Assembly: GCA_037501455.1 (NCBI GenBank)
Contig: CM074861.1
Location: 34,240,001-34,304,000 of the forward strand
Length of the DNA stretch: 64,000 nucleotides
Source of the DNA: Lantana camara
Lineage: Eukaryota > Streptophyta > Magnoliopsida > Lamiales > Verbenaceae
Direction: 5' to 3'
The position numbers were made by a program, and so were the translations under genes. Numbering within the stretch: position 1 is the stretch's first letter; each line of letters begins with the position of its first letter. Of the stretch, positions 46,932 through 57,948 are shown one piece after another. The notes below the pieces were generated by a model, which did no database searches, was not told the DNA's origin, and was given only the letters and a program-made list of their open reading frames with translations.

Positions 46932-49404
46932 TGTTGGGAATAGTACCCTAGAAAGCCGATTCGTCATAATCCGCTTTGGGACTTTCCTTGTATCACGGAC
47001 AATCTTTAAATAATAGACGTATGATTATAATTAGGGGCAAACACTTCTTTATGTACAATTACGTGTTCTGTGTGTTTCCTATTATGTGAACATATATTAG
47101 AACTCTCCCCTAATCCATCAGATTATTAGGGACTTTGTCATTAGGTGAATGATACATGAAACAAGCCCTAACTCATACCGGATTAGAAACCACTCCAAGT
47201 CGATGAGCCTAACGAACAGCGGGAGTGTCAATTAGGCTCGATTTAGACTTGCTTATGGGATTGTGCCCTTAAGAAGGATCACGCAGTTTCATGGGGTGTA
47301 AAGTGCATAAGTTGATGCGTACACAATACACGAGGGTGTTCTTTATGAGAACGAGTACACTGACGTCTCCCACATGAGAAGATTCCTTAATGGGAAAGGA
47401 AGTAACTACTTCAAGACATAGAGACTGCCAGATTAGAAAATATCTTACAGGTCAATGACGAGATTCATTAATCCTTAGACTTGAGATTCTATTGATATCT
47501 TGTGTGAGGTTACTAGGTGATCTTCGGCATGGGTCTAAAAGGGTGTCTCTTAAGACACCTGAATTACTACTTATGTTAGGCTTACAAAAGTAGCACATGG
47601 AGGTATGTGAGAATCAATAAAGGACCTACACTTGCTTCAAGCAAGAAGATCTCTTATTGCATAAGTTGTTCATATGCCATCATGAAAACCCTTGGCCAAG
47701 GTGGTGGATCAAGATATCAAGAAAAGAGCTTCTTGGATTAAGATCAAATGGATATGATACAAACTTAGCTTTAAGATTAAGATAATTAGGGCCCTCGTTA
47801 TTCCCATGCCTTAGGTCTTAATCGAGAGATGGGATGGTAGGAGGATCGTATCTCACAAATGTCATTGACTGAAAGGTTCTTTCGATTTAATTCGTTATTC
47901 GGGTAGGGGTCACACACCTGTTGCTAGACTATGGTAGTGTGATCTGTGGACTATTTCATTAATAAGAGCATTAAGTAATTAAGGTCACTGCTAACTGAAT
48001 AATGAACCTAGAGGGTCACACACAAATGTCAGGTTCAAAGGGTATTAATAGAAAGATCAAATAATTGATCGAAACGAGACCATACGTGTAATGTGTACGT
48101 GTGACACGTGAGCAAGTTTGAGCGCGTGGTCCAATAGAGAAATTGGACCATGTATTAATTAATTGGAGAATTAATTATAAAGTTCAAATATAACTAATTG
48201 GAGAATTAATTATAAAGCCCAAGTACAATTAATTAGAGAATTAATTGTAAAACCCAAATATAATTAATTATAAAAAGCCATTAGAATTAATTAAAGAATT
48301 AATTCTAAGGCTCAATCCAGAATACAGAAGTCCAATATATAATTAATTATGAATTAATTATTAATTGGAATATTGGCATTATTTATTTAATGAAATAAAT
48401 ATAACTTTATCTTACTTTATTTATTTAGGAAATAAATGAAGAATATTATCATCCTTTAGAAATAAAGGAGAAAATATTATCTTACGTTATTTGAGAAATA
48501 AATGTTAAGATAATATCAAGACTTATTTATTTATGAAATAAATAAGTGAGATAATATCAATTTGTTATCATTAGTATTTATTTGTGAAATAAATACAAAG
48601 ATAATATCAAGTTGTTATTATCATAAATATTTATTTATGAAATAAATATGTAGATAATATCATATAGTTATTATCCTAGTTATTTATTTATGAAATAAAT
48701 AATGGATAAAGTCAAAAGTTATTTATTTATGAAATAAATAAATATAAGATAATATCCTAAAGTAGTTAGAATAAAGATAATTGATTAAGAATTGAATTAT
48801 TAATTATTTAACTTAATTATCTTATAATGTAAAATAGAGTTAAAGAAGAGAATGTAAGTCTCTCTCTCTCTTCAAGGAAAACAAGTTTCCCACAAATAAG
48901 TAAAGAAGAGTTTTCTCTCATTCTCTTAGCCCGACATTCTTTAAATGCCTTCTCTATTCTGGAGAAATAAAAAGAAAAACCTCTCTCAACTCTAACCTGT
49001 AGAAAAGACGGAGTTTTTCTTTGAAGAATTGAAGCGTGAATTATTTCACACAACAATTCGGTTTTAAAGGGAGATTTTTCTTGCTCTCTTTATCTCGTTT
49101 CTTATTTCTTTCAATACAAATATCATAGCACTAGCATCCTCACTGATATGATTTGAATCTAGGTTGGTGTGGATACATTCTAGAGGACTGCTAATTTGGA
49201 ATCTCAGTGGAAAGAACCTTCAAGAAACGGGATGTTCATTACCGCTTGAAGAACGATTGAGGGCGGCTCAAGTCATTTCAAGAAAAACTATTTAAAAATA
49301 AGTTCTTGAAACCCCATTGTTTAGGAATAAAAATTGCAAGTCACGGGTCCTCTTGTCGGGAAAATTTTTAATTTTTTGCTACATTTCAAACTCATTTTCC
49401 AACA
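46932..49404 (+). repeat. solo LTR of the copia family, long variant
   Basis: 2473 bp from TGTTGGGAATAGTACCCTAG to TTTTCCAACA, homologous to the Copia-1 and Copia-2 LTRs at both ends but about 0.5 kb longer. Flanks CAATG (46927-46931) and CACTG (49405-49409) match at four of five. The extra length lies in tandem AATTAATT units (48140-48310) and an array of TTTATTTATGAAATAAA hairpins (48400-48770). No internal region is attached. Confidence 0.85.
48400..48770. repeat. array of A/T hairpins in the solo LTR
   Basis: About eight variants of TATTTATTTATGAAATAAATA, each able to fold with arms TATTTATTT and AAATAAATA, separated by GATAATATC-type spacers. It looks like local expansion inside the LTR. 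Confidence 0.7.
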
Positions 49405-50920
49405 CACTGTTGTACCATCGAGCTAGGGGGAGGCTCTTCTTTTCCCTGAGCAGGTGGGGCTGTTTCCTGCATTGATCCATTGTTGGAGTTCATCTGTTGT
49501 GCGACGGAGGGGACCAGCAGGTCGTAGTACTCTGCCTCGCGATCCTCTAGGTCCATCAGCCACCCTCCTAGTTTGTGGCTGTCCTGCAGCTGGGCTACCT
49601 CCTAGTCCTAGCCCTCCAGGAATATCAGTTGCCTTGGTACTTTGCTGGGAGCTAGGTTTATGAGTTGGCAGTCCTTCCAACCCTTCAGTAGATAACTGGT
49701 AGTCCTCCTGACTGTCTATTCTAGCAGGCGGGTACAGTCCCCCAAGGAGGAAAATCTCTCCAGGCGGGAAGTCACCTGCACATGGAGAAACCAATGGGTT
49801 TCTTCCTCTAATTTCATGATTTTCGCTTCGTTGATTCCTCAAACTCCCCATCAAACTCGATTCTGGGATATCCTCGCTTTCCTCAGTCGGTGACATGACT
49901 CCCGTTACCACAACAAGGGTTGAATCAGTTAGAACGGCAAGATTTTCAATAGAGAGTCTTTTTTTTTTTTTTTTTTTTTGGTTAACACACGCACACCCAA
50001 ACAGGATTCGAACTCGGGACCTTGCCTTCGAGAACAAACCCATTAACCGCTTGGACCAACCCCTGTTGGCAGATTTCCAATGGAGAGTTGATTTGCTACA
50101 TTTTCGGCTGCATTTTCAGCATTGATCGTGGTTGGGGCCAACTGATTTGCCGAAATTGCAGCAATGTTAGTTTCGGTGCTGGATACCATTGAAGCTTTTG
50201 AATAACTCACGCCTTTGCTCGATTTAATCGACTTTCCCACAGACGGCGCCAAATGATGTTAGTTAAAAATAATGCGCACCACTTTATTTGATTTTAGGGA
50301 TTTCGAGCGTATCGAGTTGTAAATAACAAATCTAAATGGTAATGTTGAAAAATAATAATAAAGGAAGAAAAAATATAAAAAGGAAAATGATATGAAGTAT
50401 GCAAATCTGGTATAATTAATGTTCTTCGTATTGTCTTGAAAATCTCCTCTAATGTTTGATTCTGAAATACAATATCGATTTGAGAATAATTTGAATAACA
50501 CCTTCTCACTAAAATGGTCTCTAAAAATTACAGGATAATCTCTAAAGTGAAAAGATGAGAATAAAAACTGCGTAAGGATGAGATGTGTAGGAGTTTCTGG
50601 AGAGAGAGAGAAATTTAAGAGAATTGCAGTAGCTTCAGAATTCTGAAAATTGAGTCTGTATCCTCTCCCCTCTTTTCTGCTTTATTTCCCTCTCTGATGG
50701 TTGTAGAATCCTTGTTTTTTGGGTACATGTGAGCTTTTGAATTTCAAATCCTTCTTCACGTTCTTCCACTTGACTTTTCTCCCCTTTTTCTCTCAACCCC
50801 CTCACTTCTTCCATAACTGGTATTCTCTTAATATTTTCTCTTAGACTTTTCTTGGACTCATCTTGGGCAACAAATCTTAATTAATTAAATTAGGGGAAGG
50901 AAAAATATAGCCCCACATCA
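49405..50920 (-). mobile_element. remnant of Tat-like element C (5' LTR, primer site, start of gag)
   Basis: On the - strand: a 667-bp LTR (50254-50920; TGATGTTAG to CCCCACATCA on +), 2 nt, a primer site TGGCGCCGTCTGTGGGAA (50234-50251) identical to element B, then a gag start. The ORF fragments beyond the primer site (GKSIKSSKGVSYSKASMVSS and, past the SINE, TDSTLVVVTGVMSPTEESED) are low-complexity and frameshifted. The copia solo LTR cuts the sequence at 49405, and part may continue at 46832-46931. The LTR itself is not similar to that of A or B, so this is a different family. Confidence 0.72.
49958..50064 (-). mobile_element. tRNA-derived SINE
   Basis: On the - strand it begins GGTTGGTCCAAGCGGTTAA (A-box-like, 50047-50058) and carries CGAGTTCGAATCC (B box, 50004-50015), so it has an RNA polymerase III promoter like a tRNA. 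It ends in a run of about 22 A (T22 at 49958-49979 on +). It is flanked by imperfect direct repeats GATTTTCAATAGAGAG (49941) and GATTTCCAATGGAGAG (50072). It interrupts the gag start of element C. It lacks a complete tRNA fold, so it is not called a tRNA gene. Confidence 0.8.
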
Positions 50921-51176
50921 ATACTCATAAATATAGAATACTTTACTACATTAAATTTAAAAATAAAAAAATATTATAGAAAAATTTATATTTTTCTCAA
51001 ATATATTCTATTTATAATGTTGTTTATGCTGTGAAAATCAACAATTGCGGTGGTATGCCATGCAACTGTATGCCATAGCCATAACCCACAAAGTTTGGAA
51101 AAGAACATTGACAAAAGACACACACAAGCCCATGTAATTTGACATAGTAAATTTACATTGTCAAATGCACAGTAAA
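50921..51176. other. short AT-rich gap between element C and the G LTR
   Basis: 256 bp, AT-rich, with no recognisable gene or repeat ends. Confidence 0.4.
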
Positions 51177-52306
51177 TGTGACACCCCGCTCATTCGTACT
51201 TATAGGTTTGTGCCACGTGTGAGTTTATTCCACGTATTTGCGTTTATTTAATATATCTATGTGAACTTAATTTAATTGATATTTATTTATTTACAATTTG
51301 ATTTAAGTGTGATTTAAATTGTTGTATTTGAAATAATTTGATTTAAATGACTAACTTAACTTGGAATTGTTTAAATTGATCCGTTATCAAATATCCGTAA
51401 ATGTTATGAATTAAATTTGTTGCTAAGCATGCTAATTTCATGGAATTTAATGAATTATGAATGATTTGGATGTGATTGTAATTTATTTAAATGTTTGATG
51501 ACTTAATTGAAAATAGGCTTTGGGCCTATTTGATCTTTTTTGAAAGTTTGGGGACCTATTTTAAAATAGGACACCTGAATCTATTTTAATTGATATCTTG
51601 AGCTCGAGAACTCGGATTCGAGATTCGTTATCGTTGTTGGACTCGTTTCGATGATTCATACCCAATGGAATAATTTCATAATTTTTCGACTTCGTTCCGA
51701 CCCCCCGACGAAGCAAATTTCAGTCACTATGTCCCTATATAGCCCCTATGACCTATTTTGAGCTATATCCATCATTTCTTGTACTTGTTTTGACCCATTT
51801 TCAACCTTAATACACTCATATCTCTCCTTCATTTCTCTCATAAATGAGATAAGCAAGAAAGGGGCAAGAAAAGGAGCTAAAAATGCACCCATAAGTGGAG
51901 AAAGAAATAAAAGAAGCCATAGCCATTTTTTTTCAACCTTTGAGCTCAAGTATCTTGCTCGTTTCTTCGCCAATTAACGATCCTAGGTTAGTTTCATAAT
52001 CTTCACAACTTGAACTTCCTTTCTAGCATGATTTTGTGTCTTGAATATGTGAATATGTGTTTGGATGGACAAGAGCATGAATACTTGGGGCTTAAATGAA
52101 TTTTGTGAGGAACATGGCCATTCTTGCACCATTTTGAGTTTTGTGACTTGTTTCTTGATCCCTATGGCTCCTTTATTGCATATCTTTGATCCTATTTCAT
52201 GGTAGTTAATGTATGATTGAGTTTCCATTAAAATACTTGAACTTTCTTGCAAGAAAATGTTGGAATATGTTGAGCATTTCACTTCCGAATTGAGGCATGC
52301 ATGTAT

Positions 52307-54218
52307 TATTGGAAACGGGAATCAGAAAGCAGTGGAAATTTAAAAAAATTTCCAACAAAAGGATCTTAGACTCGCAATCGTGAATCCAAATTCGTAGAGG
52401 TTAGAAACTTACTTTTCAATAATCTTTCTTGAAGCGTTTCAAGCCACCCAAGAACGCTCTTCTCGCGGCTTGATCCCCTCTCCTTGGTAAAGCTCGAATC
52501 TTTAAAAACTTCTAACTGGAAGCTCTCTAGAGATATTCCACCAACTTGACTACAATCTAACTAGTAAGGATGCTAGTTCTCTAGTTAGTGTTTAGGCTTA
52601 ACCTAGGGTTTATTTGATCTTGGAGAAAGGATGGTGTTCAACACATGAACCAAAAGAAATTCACAATTACCCTCTAAGGGGAGCTCGAGCTTCCCTATAT
52701 ATAAATAGAGAGGGGCGGCCGAAATCCTAGTCCTTATGGACTAAGGATTTTAGTCCCTCTCTCTTAGTACTTGATCATCAAGTAATTTTAAACTTTGACT
52801 TTTGAATTCTAATTCAAATCAACTTTTAAGAGAGCTAAAATATCCAAACCCCTTTTGGATAATTTTATACTTTATTTATTAATAAATAAATAACTTACTT
52901 TATCTAATTAATTAATTCGTAATTAATTAAATAGATTATTTTTCTCCAAAATAAGACTTTCATTTTAATTCAAAATTAAACCAAAGTCTATTAAATAATT
53001 AACACATTAATTATTTAATACATAAATAAATATATACACGTGTCCCAAGGACACATGCCACTCACGTGACCCACACGTGTGATTCACACGTGTGGAAACC
53101 TCTTGGCTCGATTAACTCGTTTAATCATTTCAAAGCCTCAACTCATGTAACCAAGTTTTTGTGTGTGACTATCTAGGTTCTCAATTCAATTAGCAGTGAC
53201 CCTAATTAATTAATCAGTCCACAGATTAAACGACCATAGTCTAGCAACAGGTGTTTAACCCCTAGCTGAATTGGAATGTCTCGATTCGACAGAACCTTTA
53301 AGTCATTGATTCATGTGAGATACAATCCTCCTACTTACTATCTCTCAACCAAGATCTAGGGTAAGGGAATAATCAGAACCCTAATAATCAGGTCTTAAAG
53401 CTAAGTGCATTTCATATCCATTTGATCTCAATCCAAGAAACCCTTTTTTTGATGTCTTGATCTACTGCCTTGGCCAAGGACTCCATATGACATATGAATG
53501 ACTTACACAATAAGAAATCACCTTGCAAATGCAAGTGTAGGTCCTTTTTTGATTATCATTCACTTTCATGAATCACTTGTGCAGCCCCAGCATAAGTCTT
53601 GAATCAGTTGTCTAAGGCGACACCCTTTAAAGCTTATACCTAAGACTATAGAGTTAACTCATAAAGTGACAAGGAACCTCAAGTCTTAAGGATCAATTAA
53701 TCACATCAATGACTTGTGAGATATTTCCTAATCTAGAAGTTTCTATTTCCTGAAATAGAAACTCCCTTTCCCATTTAGGAATGTTCTCACACGGGGCACC
53801 TCAGTGAACTTACTTATAGAAGTAAGCACCCTCATGTATCACGCACGTATCAACTATACACTTTGCACCTCCATGAAACAAGGTGGTCCTTCTTAAGGGC
53901 GTGATCCCACAAGCAAGCCTCAGAGGAGTCAGGTTAACACTCCCACTGTCTGTAGGACTCATCGGCTTGGAGTATTTTACTAATCATGACTTATGTGATA
54001 TAAGGCTCGTTTCATGAACCATTTCACCTAAATGGTAGAGTCCTAAAGTCATCAGGATTAGGGGAGTTCTCATACATGCACAGCTAAAGTAAACGCATAC
54101 CAAACAAGAGCATATAAAGAAGTGTTGCCTCAATTCGTTATTTTATTCAAAGATTGTCTGTGATCACAATAAGGAAAAGCGGATATACAATCGGCTTTCT
54201 AGGGTACTATTCCTAACA
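52307..54218 (-). repeat. solo LTR of the copia family (Copia-1 type)
   Basis: 1912 bp on the - strand, from TGTTAGGAATAGTACCC (54218) to a slightly decayed GTTTCCAATA (52307). It is flanked by a perfect TGTAT duplication (52302-52306 and 54219-54223). Close to the Copia-1 LTR; four CACGTG motifs lie at 53038-53095. Formed by LTR-LTR recombination inside the G LTR. Confidence 0.92.
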
Positions 54219-55390
54219 TGTATGTGGCTGATTTGCATGATTCTTGTGCCTGATTTACGTGGTTTTAGCTGATGCTTTGTAACCATACCTGTTGCTGCAT
54301 GTGCTGCTATGTTTTGTGAAGGAAAAACAGGGGATTTACAGGTTTTTCCAAGGAGAAAACACAGCATAATAGCAGCCACACCCATGTGTGGACTTGCATG
54401 TGTTTTGTGGCACAACCGTGTCATGCGGCATTCCTTGGGGATGAATTTCTTAGTTGAGACACGGTTGTGTCTCTCCTAAGCCTTAGGATGAGACACACCC
54501 ATGTCTCATGAGGTTTTTTTAGGCTTTTACCTAGGTGTAGCTCAATACAATTTATGGCCTGATTTGATGTGATTTTTACGAGCTATAATTTGAATGTCGT
54601 AAATGCTACCGTATAACGTCGCATGTGAATCTTCGTCATTTGTTTGATGTCTTTACTAATTTCTTTTGCCTCGAATCTGATCTTATGATATCAAGTAGTG
54701 ATTATATGTTATATTTTGACAAGTTTATAGATTTTATGCTCTGATATTCAAGGTATAAATGTGAAATGAAAATGTGAACGTCTAAGTGCTACTTTATGAT
54801 ACTTCCTTGCAGTCATAGCATTCATTTGCATCGCTGTGCATCTAATTGGTACATAATTAAGTCTAAGTCTTTAGTATTACGTTTGTTTGTCACACGGGTG
54901 CTTCCGGGAGGAGCCGTACCCGAGGATTAAGGTTGCTCGGGGTTGTTTTCTCGCACAACACTACACTATTTTGTTCAAAGGTGAGGTTTAGGATCTTTTC
55001 ATTTAGTTAAGCGACCTACTACCCTAAATGCTCGTTTTCTAGTCCGTATGCGACTATATATTATATATATAGTTAAATATGTATGATATATGATATGTTT
55101 ATGATCTTGTGATCAAGTTTCGGCTTTCGAAAGGGCTATATCTACGAGCATATATGAGCTTACGTTTTAATGAAAGTTTAATGCCTATGTATGTAATGCT
55201 AATGGTTCGTTTTGAGCGAGAATGATATGTAAATGTAATTTTAGATCCACGGAGACTGTGGGTTGGGACGCTTGGTACGGTAGAGGGCCGTCAAGATAAG
55301 CCTGGGCGTAGTTTCCCTCCGAGGTATTACGCGCGAATCCGGGAGGTTGGGAAGACGTGGTGCTCTTGATGTCTTCGGTGTGAAAGCCGG

Positions 55391-55474
55391 GGAGAACTCG
55401 TATGGGTTAGCTACCCCTCGAGGAATTTACTATGAGAACTCGTGTGGGTTAACCACCCCTCGAGGAATTTACTA
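55391..55474 (+). repeat. 42-bp tandem duplication
   Basis: GAGAACTCGTATGGGTTAGC... at 55391-55432 is repeated as GAGAACTCGTGTGGGTTAAC... at 55433-55474, both ending CCTCGAGGAATTTACTA, within the G LTR. Confidence 0.8.
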
Positions 55475-56216
55475 ATTTAATGGATGGCTCAGGGTTGGCC
55501 GACCCTTCCATCACCGAAGTTGGGGATTGAATTCGATTTGGGTTTTATGTAATGAATGAGGAGTAACAATGGATGCTCGTACTTGCCGAGCTTTAATGAA
55601 ATGTTTGGATTATGGAATGGGAATAGAGTCTTTATAAACGTACTGTATATGTATAAGATATGTAATGTTTTACGTTTTGGTATGCAAAACCTATTCACGG
55701 TGCATAACCTTTATCTTTTACGTGCTTTGCTCTATATATGTATAGTGTGTGGGTGTGTATTAGCCCCCTCACTCAACCGAGATATGATTGACACCTCTCC
55801 TTTACCACTTTTAGTTTGCAGGTCTTGTGGTGCACGAGCTAGGTAGAGAAGTGGGTCGTTCGAGTCTCACTTTTGGGTTTAGGTCGTGATAGGTGTATTA
55901 CATATCATTTTGGCCTTGTATTTAATGAATTGATTATGTTATGAATTTATGTATTGATGGCTATGTATATTTGATCACTTGATGTATATAGTGGAATTTG
56001 AATCTTTTATGTTTCTAGAACTCCTTGCTTCCGCTATTTGAATTGTTTGTTGCGCGCTTTAAGTTTTAGCTCCGCCTAGCCTAGTGAGTGTGTGGTCTCC
56101 CGTTCGCTAAGACTTGGGCTCATGTATGGATTTTCCATTTCATATGCGGATTCAGGTTTAAGTACGGGGGATGTGGTGGCCCACGCGCCAGAGGCTACAA
56201 TAAATAGTACTGTACA

Positions 56217-56345
56217 TGTTAGAAATATTTCCTATAAATAGGAGGTGTTTGATCCATTGTAAATATATAGAAGTTCAGTAATACAATTTACTACTGATAG
56301 AAATAATCATCTTTCATCTCTTTTGTTCTGTTTCCCATATTTATT
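56217..56345 (+). repeat. LTR-like fragment
   Basis: TGTTAGAAATATTTCCTATAAATAGGAGG then GTTCAGTAATACAATTTACT: the start, TATA box and AATACAA end phrase are typical of a short copia-type LTR, but the 3' border is unclear. Confidence 0.4.
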
Positions 56346-57948
56346 ATTAAGTTTTATAATAATTTATATCTTTATGAAATTGAAAAAATTAAATAAATGA
56401 GAAAGAAACTAAACAAGCAAAAAGACAAAATAATTTTTGATTAAGAAAATAGGAGGTGCATGTCTGGGAATCTACACTCGATTCATACAATAATTTCCCT
56501 CGAAGAGATCTCTTTCGATCGGCACAATGAGAACATATTTATTTATATATTAGCTTCATTTGCGTCTTCATGAAATCAATATGAAAAAACCTAATCATTA
56601 AGACGTAACTTTAAAACTACCAAGATTTTGGCCATGAAGGATGAGCTTTTAGATATTGCAGGCGATATATAAAGATATAGACTTGAATTAATTAATTAAA
56701 GTTACTCAAGATTCAAGATATTCTGCTTTTGCAAAGTAGTTGTTCAACTAACCCGACAAGCAAGAGTGAAGTTATTAACGTTTTTTAATTTTTTTGTTTA
56801 TAGTGAGAATGTGGGTTTTTTTCTTTAGCTCAGGTAAGAGAAGATTATTACTAAGAAGATCTTGAAAGCAAGCAAAAACAAGAATAAGATCCAAATTCAA
56901 GTCGATCAAAATTGGCTTTTTAGCTCGTGAGCGAGCTAACATAATTGACATCGTACTAAACACAAAGAAAAATCTCAAAAAAAGATCAATAGATGCTCAC
57001 GCGGCGATGGCTCAGATAAAAAAATAGTGATCCGAACCATATATTGATCTCTCAAATTGCCTCGTGGAATAGCCCTATAAGTCTCTCGAATGAAACTACA
57101 ATTTGTATTAAGTTTGCACCAAACTCTCCAAAGGTCGCCTCGTTGAACATTCCACCATCCCATATAATGTCATATAGAACTGATAGTTCTAAATCCGATG
57201 AACCCATACAATATCTACGGGAAATGAGGGAATCGTGCCGGCAAGGAGTTTGGATCAGGCTCCTCATAAATCGATTGGATTCCAAGCAACCGAGCAAACC
57301 AAAATATATTTTCCCCATTACCAATTTTCAGTTGGATATTATGATCCACCAATTTGAAAGTTCATGACAAGTATGGAGGAAGTCAGCTTAGAAGAATGCT
57401 TCAAGAGACATTTCTTCTTGACAATATTTTCTTTTTGCAAGTTCCACCATCGCCAACATGGCCACATTGGAGCCCCAAAGAAAATTCCACTTCATTACCC
57501 TAAACTGATTGTCGTTTTAATTATTTGCAGTTACAATTTAGCCAAATAAATCAAACATATCGTCAATTTTAACCAAAAAGGTAAAAAAAATAAAACAGAA
57601 AAGTATAGCCTACCTTCAAAATCTGAGTACTGCAATGACAAGCTTCAACAATTTCTAAAATATAAGAAGAATGCTTCATCTCAAGTTTAATTCTCACGTA
57701 ATAACAACAAAATGTACGTATTTGAAAATAATTGGCAATGCGTAAGTAACAAGTGAAGCACCGATTTTCACTATATATATTAATATCATCATGCTCTTCC
57801 AAAATTAGCTCTGTAAGGTTGAATGATCAATACCTTCTTCATTGCGCAGTTATCTCCTCCAAAGTAGCACCTGTATGAGATAATAAACGTAGCAAATTGC
57901 CAGAAAGCCTCATATTAAGATCATCAACACAGCCCAAGAAAGCAGTTT
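56346..57948. other. intergenic region downstream of ABCG7
   Basis: AT-rich sequence. Overlapping open frames on both strands at about 57044-57367 show no domain recognised here and are not called. The part next to 57949 should contain the ABCG7 3' UTR; no clear AATAAA on the - strand was picked out. Confidence 0.4.

Larger units (their letters stand above)
51177..56199 (+). repeat. solo LTR of family G, split by a copia solo LTR
   Basis: Runs from TGTGACACCCCGC (51177) to GGCTACA (56199). Flanks GTAAA (51172-51176) and ATAAA (56200-56204) match at four of five. Without the nested LTR it is about 3.1 kb, matching the 3.2-kb copy at 30818-34024 in reverse. Shared landmarks: palindromes GAGACACGGTTGTGTCTC near 54455 and ATGAGACA...TGTCTCAT near 54488, a GGAGACTGTGGGTTGGGA segment near 55252, and the GGGGGATGTGGTG end. 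No gene inside. Confidence 0.62.

Noticed and set aside
50004..50060. tRNA gene
   Set aside because: A and B boxes are present but no full cloverleaf; the A tail and flanking repeats mark a SINE.
57044..57367. Overlapping ORFs on both strands downstream of ABCG7
   Set aside because: Neither translation shows a family I recognise; conservation with another genome would be needed before calling a gene.
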